A stretch of DNA of 64,000 nt, taken from contig CAXXJK010000009.1 of NCBI GenBank assembly GCA_963665595.2, forward strand, positions 1-64,000. Direction: 5' to 3'. The position numbers and the translations under genes are program-made. Shown here piece after piece: positions 37,830 to 45,906 of the stretch (positions are counted from its first letter, which is position 1; each line of letters begins with the position of its first letter). A model generated the notes under the pieces. The model worked only from the letters and a program-made list of their open reading frames with translations. It was not told the DNA's origin and made no database searches. This DNA is from G963665595 sp963665595 (GTDB taxonomy: Bacteria; Actinomycetota; Coriobacteriia; Coriobacteriales; CADBOM01).

Positions 37830-38777
37830 TTGGAATCTACTCAAGTGACCATCACGGCACCTCAAGGATTCAGCATGGACAAGCTGGTGGGGCCCAATGA
37901 TATGTTTTTGCGTGCCATCGAGAGTCGTTTTGACGTTCGCCTTACTTCTCGTGGGGATACGGTTTCACTCTCTGGTGACATGTACGAAGTTCAGTTGCTT
38001 ACGGCGCTGTTTTCTGATTGCATAAATTTTATTGAGCAGGGCGGCGACCTCACTCTTGACTATCTTGAGCGCGCTATTGATCTTTTACGGACGGGCGAAT
38101 TTGCTCCGGCAGCCCTTCGGGAAGATATTATACTAACCTATCGCGGTCGTGCTATCCGTTCAAAAACGGCAGGGCAAAAACGCTATGTTGACTCAATACG
38201 AGACAATACCATCACCTTTGGTATAGGACCGGCGGGTACAGGGAAAACCTACCTCGCTATGGCGATGGCGGTGTCTGCTCTTAAACGTAAAGAGGTTGGG
38301 CGTATCATACTTACTCGTCCTGTGGTTGAGGCGGGAGAGTCTCTTGGCTACCTACCAGGAACGTTGAACGAAAAGGTTGACCCCTATATTCGTCCTCTTT
38401 ATGATGCTCTTTTTGATATGACTGACATGGAACGCGGCAATCAACTCATGGAGCGAGGTATCATTGAAATAGCCCCTCTGGCATTTATGCGAGGGCGCAC
38501 ATTCAATGATAGCTTTATCATATTGGATGAAGCTCAGAACACAACTCCTGATCAAATGAAAATGTTTCTTACGCGTCTTGGTTTTGGTTCAAAAATGGTG
38601 ATAACGGGGGATGTGACTCAACTCGATCTACCAAAAGGTATCTCCGGACTTAAAACTGTGAGAACCGTTCTAGAAGGTGTCGGCGACATTGCATTCTGCG
38701 ATTTAACGGGGAAAGATGTTGTGCGTCATTCTCTTGTCCAGCATATTGTTGCTGCCTATGAAAATGCAGGGTTATAG
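37830..38777 (+). CDS. phoH: PhoH-like ATPase
   Basis: 315-residue PhoH/YbeZ ATPase. Walker A GPAGTGKTYLA near 135-145, VVEAGESLGYLPGTLNEKVDPYIRPLYD near 172-200 and Walker B FIILDEAQNTTPDQMK near 230-245. It functions with YbeY in RNA or ribosome quality control by genetic association. Start codon is TTG, with GGAAAGG seven bases before it; this is the likely start because the reading gives the expected N-terminal length. First gene of phoH-ybeY-dgkA-era-recO. Confidence 0.93.
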   Translation: MESTQVTITAPQGFSMDKLVGPNDMFLRAIESRFDVRLTSRGDTVSLSGDMYEVQLLTALFSDCINFIEQGGDLTLDYLERAIDLLRTGEFAPAALREDIILTYRGRAIRSKTAGQKRYVDSIRDNTITFGIGPAGTGKTYLAMAMAVSALKRKEVGRIILTRPVVEAGESLGYLPGTLNEKVDPYIRPLYDALFDMTDMERGNQLMERGIIEIAPLAFMRGRTFNDSFIILDEAQNTTPDQMKMFLTRLGFGSKMVITGDVTQLDLPKGISGLKTVRTVLEGVGDIAFCDLTGKDVVRHSLVQHIVAAYENAGL

Positions 38778-38798
38778 AAGTCTATGCGAGGAGGAATC

Positions 38799-39284
38799 AT
38801 GTCTTACCAGGTTGATGTTGTTGTAGACGATGATGTCATTCCGTTCGTGATGCCTTTTAAAAGTGCTGACAATCTGTGCACTCGTACAAAACAAATTGTC
38901 ATGTTTGCCCTTGCGCAGGAGCACGCTCCAGAATCTTCGGTAATCTCGGTTGCCTTTGTACCGATTATTCAGATTGCGGCGTTGAATGAAGCGTATCGTG
39001 GCAAGAACGGGCCTACGGACGTACTTTCCTTTAATCTGGATGATCCAGAAGACGAACCTGACGAAGACGGCGAGCTCACTTTAGGCGATATCATTATATC
39101 GCCAGAGGTAGCGGCGCGTCAGAGCGCTGAGTATGGTACCACCCTCGCGGGGGAGATAGATCTTCTGCTCACACATGGTACCCTTCATTTGCTTGGTTAT
39201 GATCATATTGCAGATGACGAAGCGGCCGTGATGGAGGACCGCGAGAAAACTATACTTGCTGCGTGGGAGCGGAGCGCTCATTGA
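38799..39284 (+). CDS. ybeY: Endoribonuclease YbeY
   Basis: 161-residue zinc metallo-RNase needed for 16S rRNA 3'-end maturation and 70S quality control. The histidine signature HGTLHLLGYDH is intact near residues 125-135. The start is ATG 38799, behind GAGGAGG; an ATG 15 bases before lies inside that ribosome site. It shares one base with the next gene (TGATG). Confidence 0.95.
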   Translation: MSYQVDVVVDDDVIPFVMPFKSADNLCTRTKQIVMFALAQEHAPESSVISVAFVPIIQIAALNEAYRGKNGPTDVLSFNLDDPEDEPDEDGELTLGDIIISPEVAARQSAEYGTTLAGEIDLLLTHGTLHLLGYDHIADDEAAVMEDREKTILAAWERSAH

Positions 39285-39763
39285 TGCATGATAATGACAG
39301 GAATTCTGATTCGTCAAGCGAAGGCGGAGTCCGCATTCGCTGTCGAGAAACAGAGGTTTTTCGCGAGAATGTCTCGTCTGAGTCGAAGAGTGCTGTCGGT
39401 AAGAGCAGAAGTGTTGCCCAAAGTTTTAGTTTTGCCTTAAAAGGGATTCGATATGCCATAATTCATGAGCGCAATATGCGCGTGCATATAGTGGCAGCCA
39501 TTCTTGCGCTGCTGGTCTGCGCCTGTTTGCGCTGTACTCCCGGAGAGTGGTGTGTGGTTATCATGTTGACAGGGCTTGTTCTTGCAGGCGAAATGCTTAA
39601 TACCGTGGTTGAGACGATCGTTGATCTTATCGAACCTGCCTACCATGAGCGGGTCAAGATTATTAAGGACGTAGCTGCTGGCGCAGTTCTCATTTTTGCC
39701 TGTGTTGCCTTAACAGTGGGCTTGATAATTTATATAAACGCTCTATTGCGTTTGATAGGCTAG
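39284..39763 (+). CDS. dgkA: Diacylglycerol/undecaprenol kinase
   Basis: Small membrane kinase, 159 residues. An N-terminal polar tail of about 45 residues (Ser/Glu/Arg-rich) is unusual for the family and precedes the conserved part: SFSFALKGIRYA, ERNMRVHIVAA, then GEMLNTVVETIVDLIEPAYHERVKIIKDVAAGAVL, which matches the undecaprenol kinase form of Gram-positive bacteria. Three membrane segments follow the usual pattern. It overlaps the ybeY stop by one base, so translation is coupled. Substrate choice (diacylglycerol or undecaprenol) is not proven. Confidence 0.92.
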   Translation: MHDNDRNSDSSSEGGVRIRCRETEVFRENVSSESKSAVGKSRSVAQSFSFALKGIRYAIIHERNMRVHIVAAILALLVCACLRCTPGEWCVVIMLTGLVLAGEMLNTVVETIVDLIEPAYHERVKIIKDVAAGAVLIFACVALTVGLIIYINALLRLIG

Positions 39764-39779
39764 AGAGGATACGGTACCT

Positions 39780-40721
39780 ATGAACGAGCCAATAGCAGAT
39801 TTAGGGCTTGGCGCGGTAAAAGATGTTAATTTCCACAGTGGCTTTGTTACTCTTGTGGGTCGCCCTAACGCGGGCAAGTCTACCTTGATAAATGCGGTAA
39901 TGGGCGAAAAGATTGCCATTACATCGTCGACTCCGCAAACTACGCGTCATCGTTTTGTTGCGATCTATGATGCTCCTGAATTACAGCTTGTTATGGTCGA
40001 TACTCCAGGTATTCATAAACCACATGATGCATTGGGCGAAGAACTTAACCACTCGGCCCTTCAGGCTCTCAAAGATGTTGATGTCATTGCGTTTTTGATT
40101 GACGCAACCAAACCTGTCGGCACAGGTGACGCATGGATATCTCGCTATCTGGAAGTTGAAACGGCAAAAAAGGTGTTGGTTATAACCAAGTCCGCCCTCG
40201 CTTCTGAAAGCGAGGTTTTGAAGCAGGTTGAGCAAGCTCATCAATTGGGCGAGTTTGACGAGACCGTGATCCTTTCGGCTCTTGAAGGGCTGCATGTCGA
40301 GCGTTTTGTCGAATGCATGGCTCAATTGTTGCCAGAGGGCCCGCGGTGGTTTCCTGAGGGTATGGGTACCGATCAGCCGCTTGAGGTTATCATTGCCGAA
40401 TTCGTTAGAGAAAAGGTATTACATAAAACTTTTGATGAGGTGCCCCACGCGGTGGGTGTCATGCTTGATGAACTTTCGTTTGATGAGAAGAAAAAGCTTT
40501 ACCGTATCTACGCAACAATATATGTAGAAAGAGATTCCCAAAAAGGCATTATTATAGGTGATGCGGGCAGCAAGATTAAAGAGATAGGATGCGAGGCGCG
40601 CACGGATCTAGAACACTTCTTGGGAGCCCGAGTTTTTCTGGATTTACGAGTAAAAGTCAAGAAAGATTGGCGGCGCGATGCCGCTCAGATCAGACGATTC
40701 GGCTACGGCGAAGGGCTTTGA
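39780..40721 (+). CDS. era: GTPase Era, with non-canonical G4 motif
   Basis: Ribosome-assembly GTPase, 313 residues, with a C-terminal KH domain (VERDSQKGIIIGDAGSKIKEIG near 253-275). G1 GRPNAGKST (27-35), G3 DTPG (74-77) and G5 SALEG (166-170) are intact. G4, normally NKxD, reads TKSA at 136-139: the aspartate that recognises guanine is absent. Actinobacterial Era often shows TKxD, so the Thr is ordinary but the Ala is not. It may have altered nucleotide affinity, which is inference. ATG follows AGAGGATA. It ends 4 bp before recO. Confidence 0.95.
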   Translation: MNEPIADLGLGAVKDVNFHSGFVTLVGRPNAGKSTLINAVMGEKIAITSSTPQTTRHRFVAIYDAPELQLVMVDTPGIHKPHDALGEELNHSALQALKDVDVIAFLIDATKPVGTGDAWISRYLEVETAKKVLVITKSALASESEVLKQVEQAHQLGEFDETVILSALEGLHVERFVECMAQLLPEGPRWFPEGMGTDQPLEVIIAEFVREKVLHKTFDEVPHAVGVMLDELSFDEKKKLYRIYATIYVERDSQKGIIIGDAGSKIKEIGCEARTDLEHFLGARVFLDLRVKVKKDWRRDAAQIRRFGYGEGL

Positions 40722-40725
40722 TGAG

Positions 40726-41523
40726 ATGTCTTCCTACTCGCTTAGGGCGGTAGTTCTCAAGAAAACTAAACTGGGCGAAACGGATCTTATTTTTACATTG
40801 CTTGCATCGGACGGTCGGCAAGTTCGTGGTGTGGCAAAAGGTGCCCGTAAGCCTACCTCAACTTTTGCCTCTCGCCTCGAACTTTATTCGGTTGTAGACT
40901 TACTCATGCATACCGGACGTCAGCTTGATGTTATCAGCGAAGCACGTGTGGTTGACTCAAATAAATCATGCCGCGCGGATCTTGAGCATACTTCCTTCGC
41001 GTCAATCATGACAGAACTTTTGTATAAGACCACATGGGAGGGAGATCATGCGCCGATACTTTTTCCTCTCACAGTCACCGCTCTTGCGGCTTCCGGAAAA
41101 GCGCCTGCCTATGCTCTTCCTTTTGTTACGGCCGCGCATCTGCTCAAGGTTCTTGCGGCTCATGGATTACGTCCGGCACTTTCATCGTGCGCCTATTGTG
41201 GCGAGCCCTTGCCGCCTTACACAGACGCAGTACCCCTGCGGTTTACATTTTCTGGAGGAGGGCGCATATGCACTTCCTGCAGCGAAATGATCATCGATGG
41301 TTTCGACGAGCTAGACGTGTCTGTTCTTTCCTGGGTTCAGGCGTTACTTGGCTCAACATTTGAAGAAATTGAAACACTCTGCTCTGACCTAGAACTATCT
41401 TATCCTGAAGATTGTCCACGACTTTCGCATGATCTTTTTCGCTTTTGTGAAAGCTGGCTAAAAATTCACCTAGATTTGCGCCTTAAGGCACTGACGTTTT
41501 GTTTCCAGACAAAACTTATATAA
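40726..41523 (+). CDS. recO: DNA repair protein RecO
   Basis: Loads RecA on SSB-coated DNA with RecF and RecR. 265 residues: N-terminal OB fold (LRAVVLKKTKLGETDLIFTLL ... GVAKGARKPTS), helical middle, and the zinc site CAYCG ... CTSC near 150 and 190. ATG 40726 lies 4 bp after the era stop behind GAAGGG. It ends the five-gene phoH operon. It is convergent with a TetR gene. Confidence 0.94.
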   Translation: MSSYSLRAVVLKKTKLGETDLIFTLLASDGRQVRGVAKGARKPTSTFASRLELYSVVDLLMHTGRQLDVISEARVVDSNKSCRADLEHTSFASIMTELLYKTTWEGDHAPILFPLTVTALAASGKAPAYALPFVTAAHLLKVLAAHGLRPALSSCAYCGEPLPPYTDAVPLRFTFSGGGRICTSCSEMIIDGFDELDVSVLSWVQALLGSTFEEIETLCSDLELSYPEDCPRLSHDLFRFCESWLKIHLDLRLKALTFCFQTKLI

Positions 41524-41605
41524 CGTTAAATGTAAAAGGACGTATGTTTGTGCACTTGATGACCAAGAGGCATGTGGCTGATATTTAAGGGTGCCGAGAG
41601 AATAA

Positions 41606-41639
41606 GAAAATCGATCGTACAGACTCACAATCGATTTTC
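41606..41639. terminator. Inverted repeat between recO and the TetR gene, candidate bidirectional terminator
   Basis: GAAAATCGAT (41606-41615) and ATCGATTTTC (41630-41639) pair perfectly with a 14-nt loop. The T residues lie at the end of the stem on both strands, and the gene pair is convergent. Confidence 0.5.
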
Positions 41640-41665
41640 AAAAAGTACAATATAATACGATCAGA

Positions 41666-42355
41666 TCAGTTAGCTAATAGTGATCGATGTTTCGCATCAA
41701 AGATTTTGATGTTTCTCATATACAGCCTCGCATCAACATTTTTCATGAATTCAGCGGACATACGAGCCATCTGGTCAACTGTTTCGCGCGGATCCTTTGA
41801 TAGCCACACCTTTATCATGGTGCCAAGGCCGCCGCAAATATAGGCAAACTGGTAAAGTTCGGCTGTTTTTCGTGCCTCTTCAGAACCTGCGTGGCATGAT
41901 TGATAGATATCCATTGAGAAAAAATGCTCGCAAAGCAGCATCAGCGCACTTTCAAGAAATGCAGCATCGCCGTTTTCACCAAGCAGCAATGCATAGAGGT
42001 CGCCATGCTCATCAAAATAGGAAAACAGATCGTGCGTGAAGCCGACGTACTCGCCATGGCTCAATTCGTCCATGTGATCATCTAACATATGTTGCGCAAT
42101 GAGCCGTACCTCTCTTTTGGTCTGCTCAAGCATGTCGTAGATATCTTTGTAGTGGACATAGAACGTCGCGCGATTAACATCGGCTAAATCAGTTAATTCC
42201 TTCACGGTTATCGACTTGAATGGTTTTTCCGCCATCAGTTTGATGAGGGCTTCTGTAAGCGCACTGCGCGTTTTACGGACGCGCCGGTCAATAGTTTTCC
42301 CATTTTCGTCTGACGAATAGAAGACGGAGAGAGATTTCTTTAATTCCCGGGTCAT
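41666..42355 (-). CDS. TetR-family transcriptional regulator
   Basis: 229 residues. The N-terminal HTH at about 28-75 (RRVRKTRSALTEALIKLMAEKPFKSITVKELTDLADVNRATFYVHYKD) is typical of TetR; the C-terminal part resembles the TetR_C_8-type ligand domain. The ligand and target are unknown, and no transporter or enzyme gene is adjacent, so it may act at a distance or only on itself. ATG 42355 follows AAGGAG; a start 20 codons earlier lacks a ribosome site. It is convergent with recO and divergent from rpsO. Confidence 0.88.
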   Translation of the reverse strand: MTRELKKSLSVFYSSDENGKTIDRRVRKTRSALTEALIKLMAEKPFKSITVKELTDLADVNRATFYVHYKDIYDMLEQTKREVRLIAQHMLDDHMDELSHGEYVGFTHDLFSYFDEHGDLYALLLGENGDAAFLESALMLLCEHFFSMDIYQSCHAGSEEARKTAELYQFAYICGGLGTMIKVWLSKDPRETVDQMARMSAEFMKNVDARLYMRNIKIFDAKHRSLLAN

Positions 42356-42396
42356 TCTAATGCTCCTTGAGTGTGTTTCATGCCCGCAGCACATGT

Positions 42397-42464
42397 ATTG
42401 TACCGTACTTGGCAAATGGCGGACAACCGTTTTGACACTTCGACCATAATTGTATAACTATACA
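42397..42464 (-). promoter_or_regulatory. Promoter and operator-like dyads of the TetR gene
   Basis: Read on the minus strand: -35 TTGTCC (plus-strand 42421-42426), 18 bp, -10 TACAAT (42397-42402). The palindrome GTAC-C-GTAC (42400-42408) overlaps the -10, and a second dyad TGTATA-AC-TATACA lies upstream at 42451-42464. Both are candidates for self-binding. Confidence 0.45.
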
Positions 42465-42697
42465 GCGATTTTACGGGGCGAGAACGAGAGCTTTCTGCTG
42501 ATGGGTAAAGAATCGCCACAATCACTTTGTATTCATGTTCAAACAGTGTACTTCCCTCCGGTATATCTCTTAACAAGGGAGGCATGCGAGCGTTCTGCGC
42601 TATACTATCTCAGTCGTTTATAACCCGTTGCCCGATTTATGCGCTCCACCGCACGTACATCTAGCTTCGGGGTGTTGTGGAATTGAAAGGTGGATCC
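42465..42697 (+). other. Gene-free region upstream of rpsO
   Basis: Together with the TetR promoter this gap is about 340 bp. It holds no gene. TATACT at 42601 could be a -10 for rpsO, but the -35 position (GGAGGC) does not match, so I do not call a promoter. A ribosome site AGGTGG precedes the rpsO ATG. Confidence 0.5.
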
Positions 42698-42973
42698 ATG
42701 TCTCTGACAAAAGAGCAGACAGTTGATATTATCAAAGAGTATGGTAAAAATGATCAGGATTCCGGCTCTGCCGAGGTCCAGGTAGCTATTTTTACCACCC
42801 GTATACGGGAACTCACCGAGCACTTGAAAATTCATAAAAAGGATTTTCATACGCGTCGAGGCCTTTTACAGCTTATTGGTAAGCGTCGTCGCCTCCTCAA
42901 GTACATAAAGAGTCGCGACATCGAAGAGTACAGAGCGCTCATCGCCAAGCTGGGTATTCGCGATAATATCTAG
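42698..42973 (+). CDS. rpsO: 30S ribosomal protein S15
   Basis: 91 residues, two more than the E. coli protein. Conserved EYGKNDQDSGSAEVQVAIFTTRI near 15-37, HLKIHKKDFHTRRGLLQLIGKRRRLLKYIK near 43-72. It binds the 16S central domain early in assembly. Followed by a strong terminator and then pnp, the usual order. Confidence 0.98.
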   Translation: MSLTKEQTVDIIKEYGKNDQDSGSAEVQVAIFTTRIRELTEHLKIHKKDFHTRRGLLQLIGKRRRLLKYIKSRDIEEYRALIAKLGIRDNI

Positions 42974-42981
42974 TGTGGATT

Positions 42982-43011
42982 GAAGGGAGCCACGGGCTCC
43001 CTTCGTTTTTT
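42982..43011 (+). terminator. Intrinsic terminator after rpsO
   Basis: A perfect 10-bp stem GAAGGGAGCC / GGCTCCCTTC with loop ACG is followed by GTTTTTT. Among the clearest terminators in the window. Confidence 0.93.
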
Positions 43012-43164
43012 AGACGACAAACGTGATTGACGGTTAACGGTTGAGTCACCAGTGGGGTGGCTTGCTCGTGTCGGAATTTAGGGAGACATGTATGAGGAAA
43101 TCTCCTGTCCGGCAAAGAAGTATGTGGGCGCGATGGGGCACCCACGGAGAGAAACGAGAAAAAG

Positions 43165-45345
43165 ATGGAAAGACTTCCGCGCATTACTGAGAACTTTGAA
43201 CTCTATGGGAAACAATATACTTTGGAGACTGGTGAGGTGGCTCGTCAAGCCACGGGTGCTGTCGTGGTCTCGCAGGGTGACACTATGATTTTATTAACAG
43301 CCGTGGTTTCCAAAGAGCAGAAGGATTGTGACTTCTTGCCTCTCACGGTTGATTTTATCGAGAAAATGTATGCCGTCGGGCGTATACCGGGTGGTTATCT
43401 CAAGCGCGAGTCGCGTCCTTCCGATAAGGGAACCCTCACTGCTCGTATGATAGATCGTCCTATTCGTCCCGGATTTGCCGACGGATTCCGTAATGACGTT
43501 CATATTGTGGCCACCACGCTTTCCTGTGATCAGATCAACCAGCCCGATGTGATTTCAGTTATGGGCGCATCGGCTGCTTTGATGGTGGGGGGCGTTCCGT
43601 TTGATGGTCCCTGCGCTGCTGTTCGCATTGGACGTGACCGAAATACCCGTGAGTGGATCGTAAATCCAACCTTTGAAGAAGAGGCAAACTCCGATCTTGA
43701 ACTGACGCTTGCGGGTACGGCCGATTATATTTCCATGGTTGAGGCGGGTGCCGAGGAAATTACCGAAGAGGACATGCTGTCTGCTATGACGTTTGGTCAA
43801 GATGTCATTGGCGAATTTTGTGAAGCGCAGCAGCGCTTCATTGATAAGGTTGCGCCCGTGCTCAAAGAGTATCCTATTGGTGAGCCAGACCGTGAACTTC
43901 ATGATTTCATGGATCGCTATTATGACCAGATGACGACCGCTTTGCGCGATCCTGAAAAGCATGCGCGTCTCGATCGCGTTGAAGCTTTGAAGGCTCAGAT
44001 GAAACAGGACATGCCTGAAGATAAGATTGAGGCTTGGTCTCGCGGTTTTGCTGCAGAGTTCAAGAAGCTTGAGAAAAAAGCGATGCGACGTATGGTTATC
44101 GAAACAGGGGAGCGCGTTGACGGCCGTCGGGTCGATGAAATTCGTCCCATAAATATCTGTACACATTATCTGCCTCGCGCCCATGGTTCAGGATTATTCA
44201 CTCGTGGTCAGACGCAGGCGCTTTCCGTTCTGACGTTGGGCATGATATCTGAAGGTCAACGCCTCGATACTATTGATCCTCAGGCGCATCGTCGCTACAT
44301 GCATCACTATAACTTTCCTCCGTTTTGTACAGGCGAAACAGGACGCATGGGCGCTCCTAAACGTCGTGAGATAGGTCATGGAGCACTCGCTGAGCGCGCT
44401 CTTGTGCCCGTTCTCCCCACCGAAGATGAGTTTCCTTACGCTATGCGTGTGGTTTCAGAAGTACTCGAGTCAAATGGCTCCTCTTCAATGGCTTCGACCT
44501 GCGGTTCAACACTTGCTCTCATGGATGGCGGCGTGCCGATCAAGCGCCCCGTTTCTGGTATTGCCATGGGTCTTATTCAAGAAGAGGACGCAACAGCTGT
44601 TCTCTCGGATATTCAAGGACTCGAAGATTTTCTTGGTGATATGGATTTCAAGGTTTGCGGTACCGAAAGAGGTATTACTGCGTTGCAGATGGACAATAAG
44701 GCCAAAGGTCTTACCGTAGACATTTTGGCACGCGCATTGTCTCAAGCAAAAGAAGGTCGTGCATTCATTCTCTCAAAGATGATGGAAACGCTTGAGCAGC
44801 CGCGTGAAGAGCTTTCAGAATTTGCTCCTCGTATCATAACTATTAAAGTGCCTGTTGATAAGATTCGCGAAGTGATTGGCTCGGGCGGTAAGGTAATTCG
44901 GGGACTTCAAGAAGAAACAGGGGCAAATATAAATATTGAAGAAGACGGCACCGTCTTTATTGCCTCTCGCGATACAGGTGGCGAGGAAGCACGCCGCCGT
45001 ATTGAGGAAATTATTAAGGTTCCCGAAGTTGGCGAAGACTATTTTGGGACTGTTGTTTCGATTCAACCATTTGGTGCTTTCGTACAACTTCTTCCGGGTA
45101 AAGATGGTCTGCTTCACATCAGCCGTGTTGCCAATGGTCGTGTGGGCAAGGTCGAAGACGTGCTTGAGATTGGTGACGAGGTTCATGTTAAGATCATAGA
45201 GATCGATGACAGGGGCAAGGTAAGCCTTGACCGCATTGATAAGCCAGATGCTCCGGCGGGTTCGTCTACCGGCAACAGCACCGCTCCGGCCAGCAAACGT
45301 GACAACGATTCTGACGAGCATCGACGTCCTCGTCGACGCCACTAA
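43165..45345 (+). CDS. pnp: Polyribonucleotide nucleotidyltransferase (PNPase)
   Basis: Phosphorolytic 3'-5' exoribonuclease. 726 residues: first RNase PH domain (PGGYLKRESRPSDKGTLTARMIDRPIRPGF near 75-105), helical linker, second RNase PH domain (RAHGSGLFTRGQTQALSVLTLG near 335; MASTCGSTLALMDGGVPIKRPVSG near 445), KH domain (IREVIGSGGKVIRGLQEETGANI near 570) and S1 domain (GTVVSIQPFGAFVQLLPGKDGLLHIS near 628). The C-terminal 30 residues are a basic, Ser/Thr-rich tail. It follows rpsO at 190 bp, after a terminator; that gap holds no gene. Confidence 0.98.
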   Translation: MERLPRITENFELYGKQYTLETGEVARQATGAVVVSQGDTMILLTAVVSKEQKDCDFLPLTVDFIEKMYAVGRIPGGYLKRESRPSDKGTLTARMIDRPIRPGFADGFRNDVHIVATTLSCDQINQPDVISVMGASAALMVGGVPFDGPCAAVRIGRDRNTREWIVNPTFEEEANSDLELTLAGTADYISMVEAGAEEITEEDMLSAMTFGQDVIGEFCEAQQRFIDKVAPVLKEYPIGEPDRELHDFMDRYYDQMTTALRDPEKHARLDRVEALKAQMKQDMPEDKIEAWSRGFAAEFKKLEKKAMRRMVIETGERVDGRRVDEIRPINICTHYLPRAHGSGLFTRGQTQALSVLTLGMISEGQRLDTIDPQAHRRYMHHYNFPPFCTGETGRMGAPKRREIGHGALAERALVPVLPTEDEFPYAMRVVSEVLESNGSSSMASTCGSTLALMDGGVPIKRPVSGIAMGLIQEEDATAVLSDIQGLEDFLGDMDFKVCGTERGITALQMDNKAKGLTVDILARALSQAKEGRAFILSKMMETLEQPREELSEFAPRIITIKVPVDKIREVIGSGGKVIRGLQEETGANINIEEDGTVFIASRDTGGEEARRRIEEIIKVPEVGEDYFGTVVSIQPFGAFVQLLPGKDGLLHISRVANGRVGKVEDVLEIGDEVHVKIIEIDDRGKVSLDRIDKPDAPAGSSTGNSTAPASKRDNDSDEHRRPRRRH

Positions 45346-45378
45346 TAGTACCGGTATTACAGAGGAGTTTGAGTTCCC

Positions 45379-45879
45379 ATGGTTAAGTCCAACATTGTAC
45401 TTATCGGTATGCCGGGCGCTGGTAAGTCGACCATAGGGGTTGTTCTGGCAAAGCTGCGTGGTATGCGTTTTATCGATACCGATCTGGTAATTCAAGAGAA
45501 AACCGGGCAGCTTTTGAGCGAAACGATTGAGCAGCGTGGTATTGACTCTTTTATATCTCTGGAAAATGAGATTGTTTCGCAGATTGATGTTTCTCGGGCA
45601 ATCATTGCAACAGGTGGCAGCGTGGCCTATGGTTTAGAGGCTATGCGTCACCTTGCCGAGAATGGTACGATTGTCTTTATTGATTGCGGATTTGCCGAAT
45701 TATCACGGCGTTTGGGATCCCTCGAACGCCGTGGTGTAGTGCTTCGCGAGGGTCAAGACTTACGTGCTCTCTATGAGGAACGAGTGCCTCTCTATCGTCA
45801 GTATGCACAATATTCTGTCGATGTCACTGATCTTGACGTAAGGCAGGCTGTTCTGGCAATAGACGAGCAGCTTCGCTGA
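45379..45879 (+). CDS. aroK: Shikimate kinase
   Basis: 166 residues, ATP-dependent phosphorylation of shikimate in the chorismate pathway. Walker A GMPGAGKST at 10-18, the shikimate-binding FIDTD (Asp33, Asp35), TGGSVAY near 77 (GG of the substrate site; the usual ATGGG is partly degenerate), and LRALYEERVPLYRQYA near 131-146 with the lid arginines. It is distant from other aro genes, which are not in the window, and lies 33 bp after pnp. Confidence 0.88.
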   Translation: MVKSNIVLIGMPGAGKSTIGVVLAKLRGMRFIDTDLVIQEKTGQLLSETIEQRGIDSFISLENEIVSQIDVSRAIIATGGSVAYGLEAMRHLAENGTIVFIDCGFAELSRRLGSLERRGVVLREGQDLRALYEERVPLYRQYAQYSVDVTDLDVRQAVLAIDEQLR

Positions 45880-45906
45880 GGCATCTATCCATCTGAAGGG
45901 AGATAT

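Noticed and set aside
43555..44184. A 209-codon antisense open frame within pnp
   Set aside because: It lies opposite a conserved enzyme and has no domain of its own.
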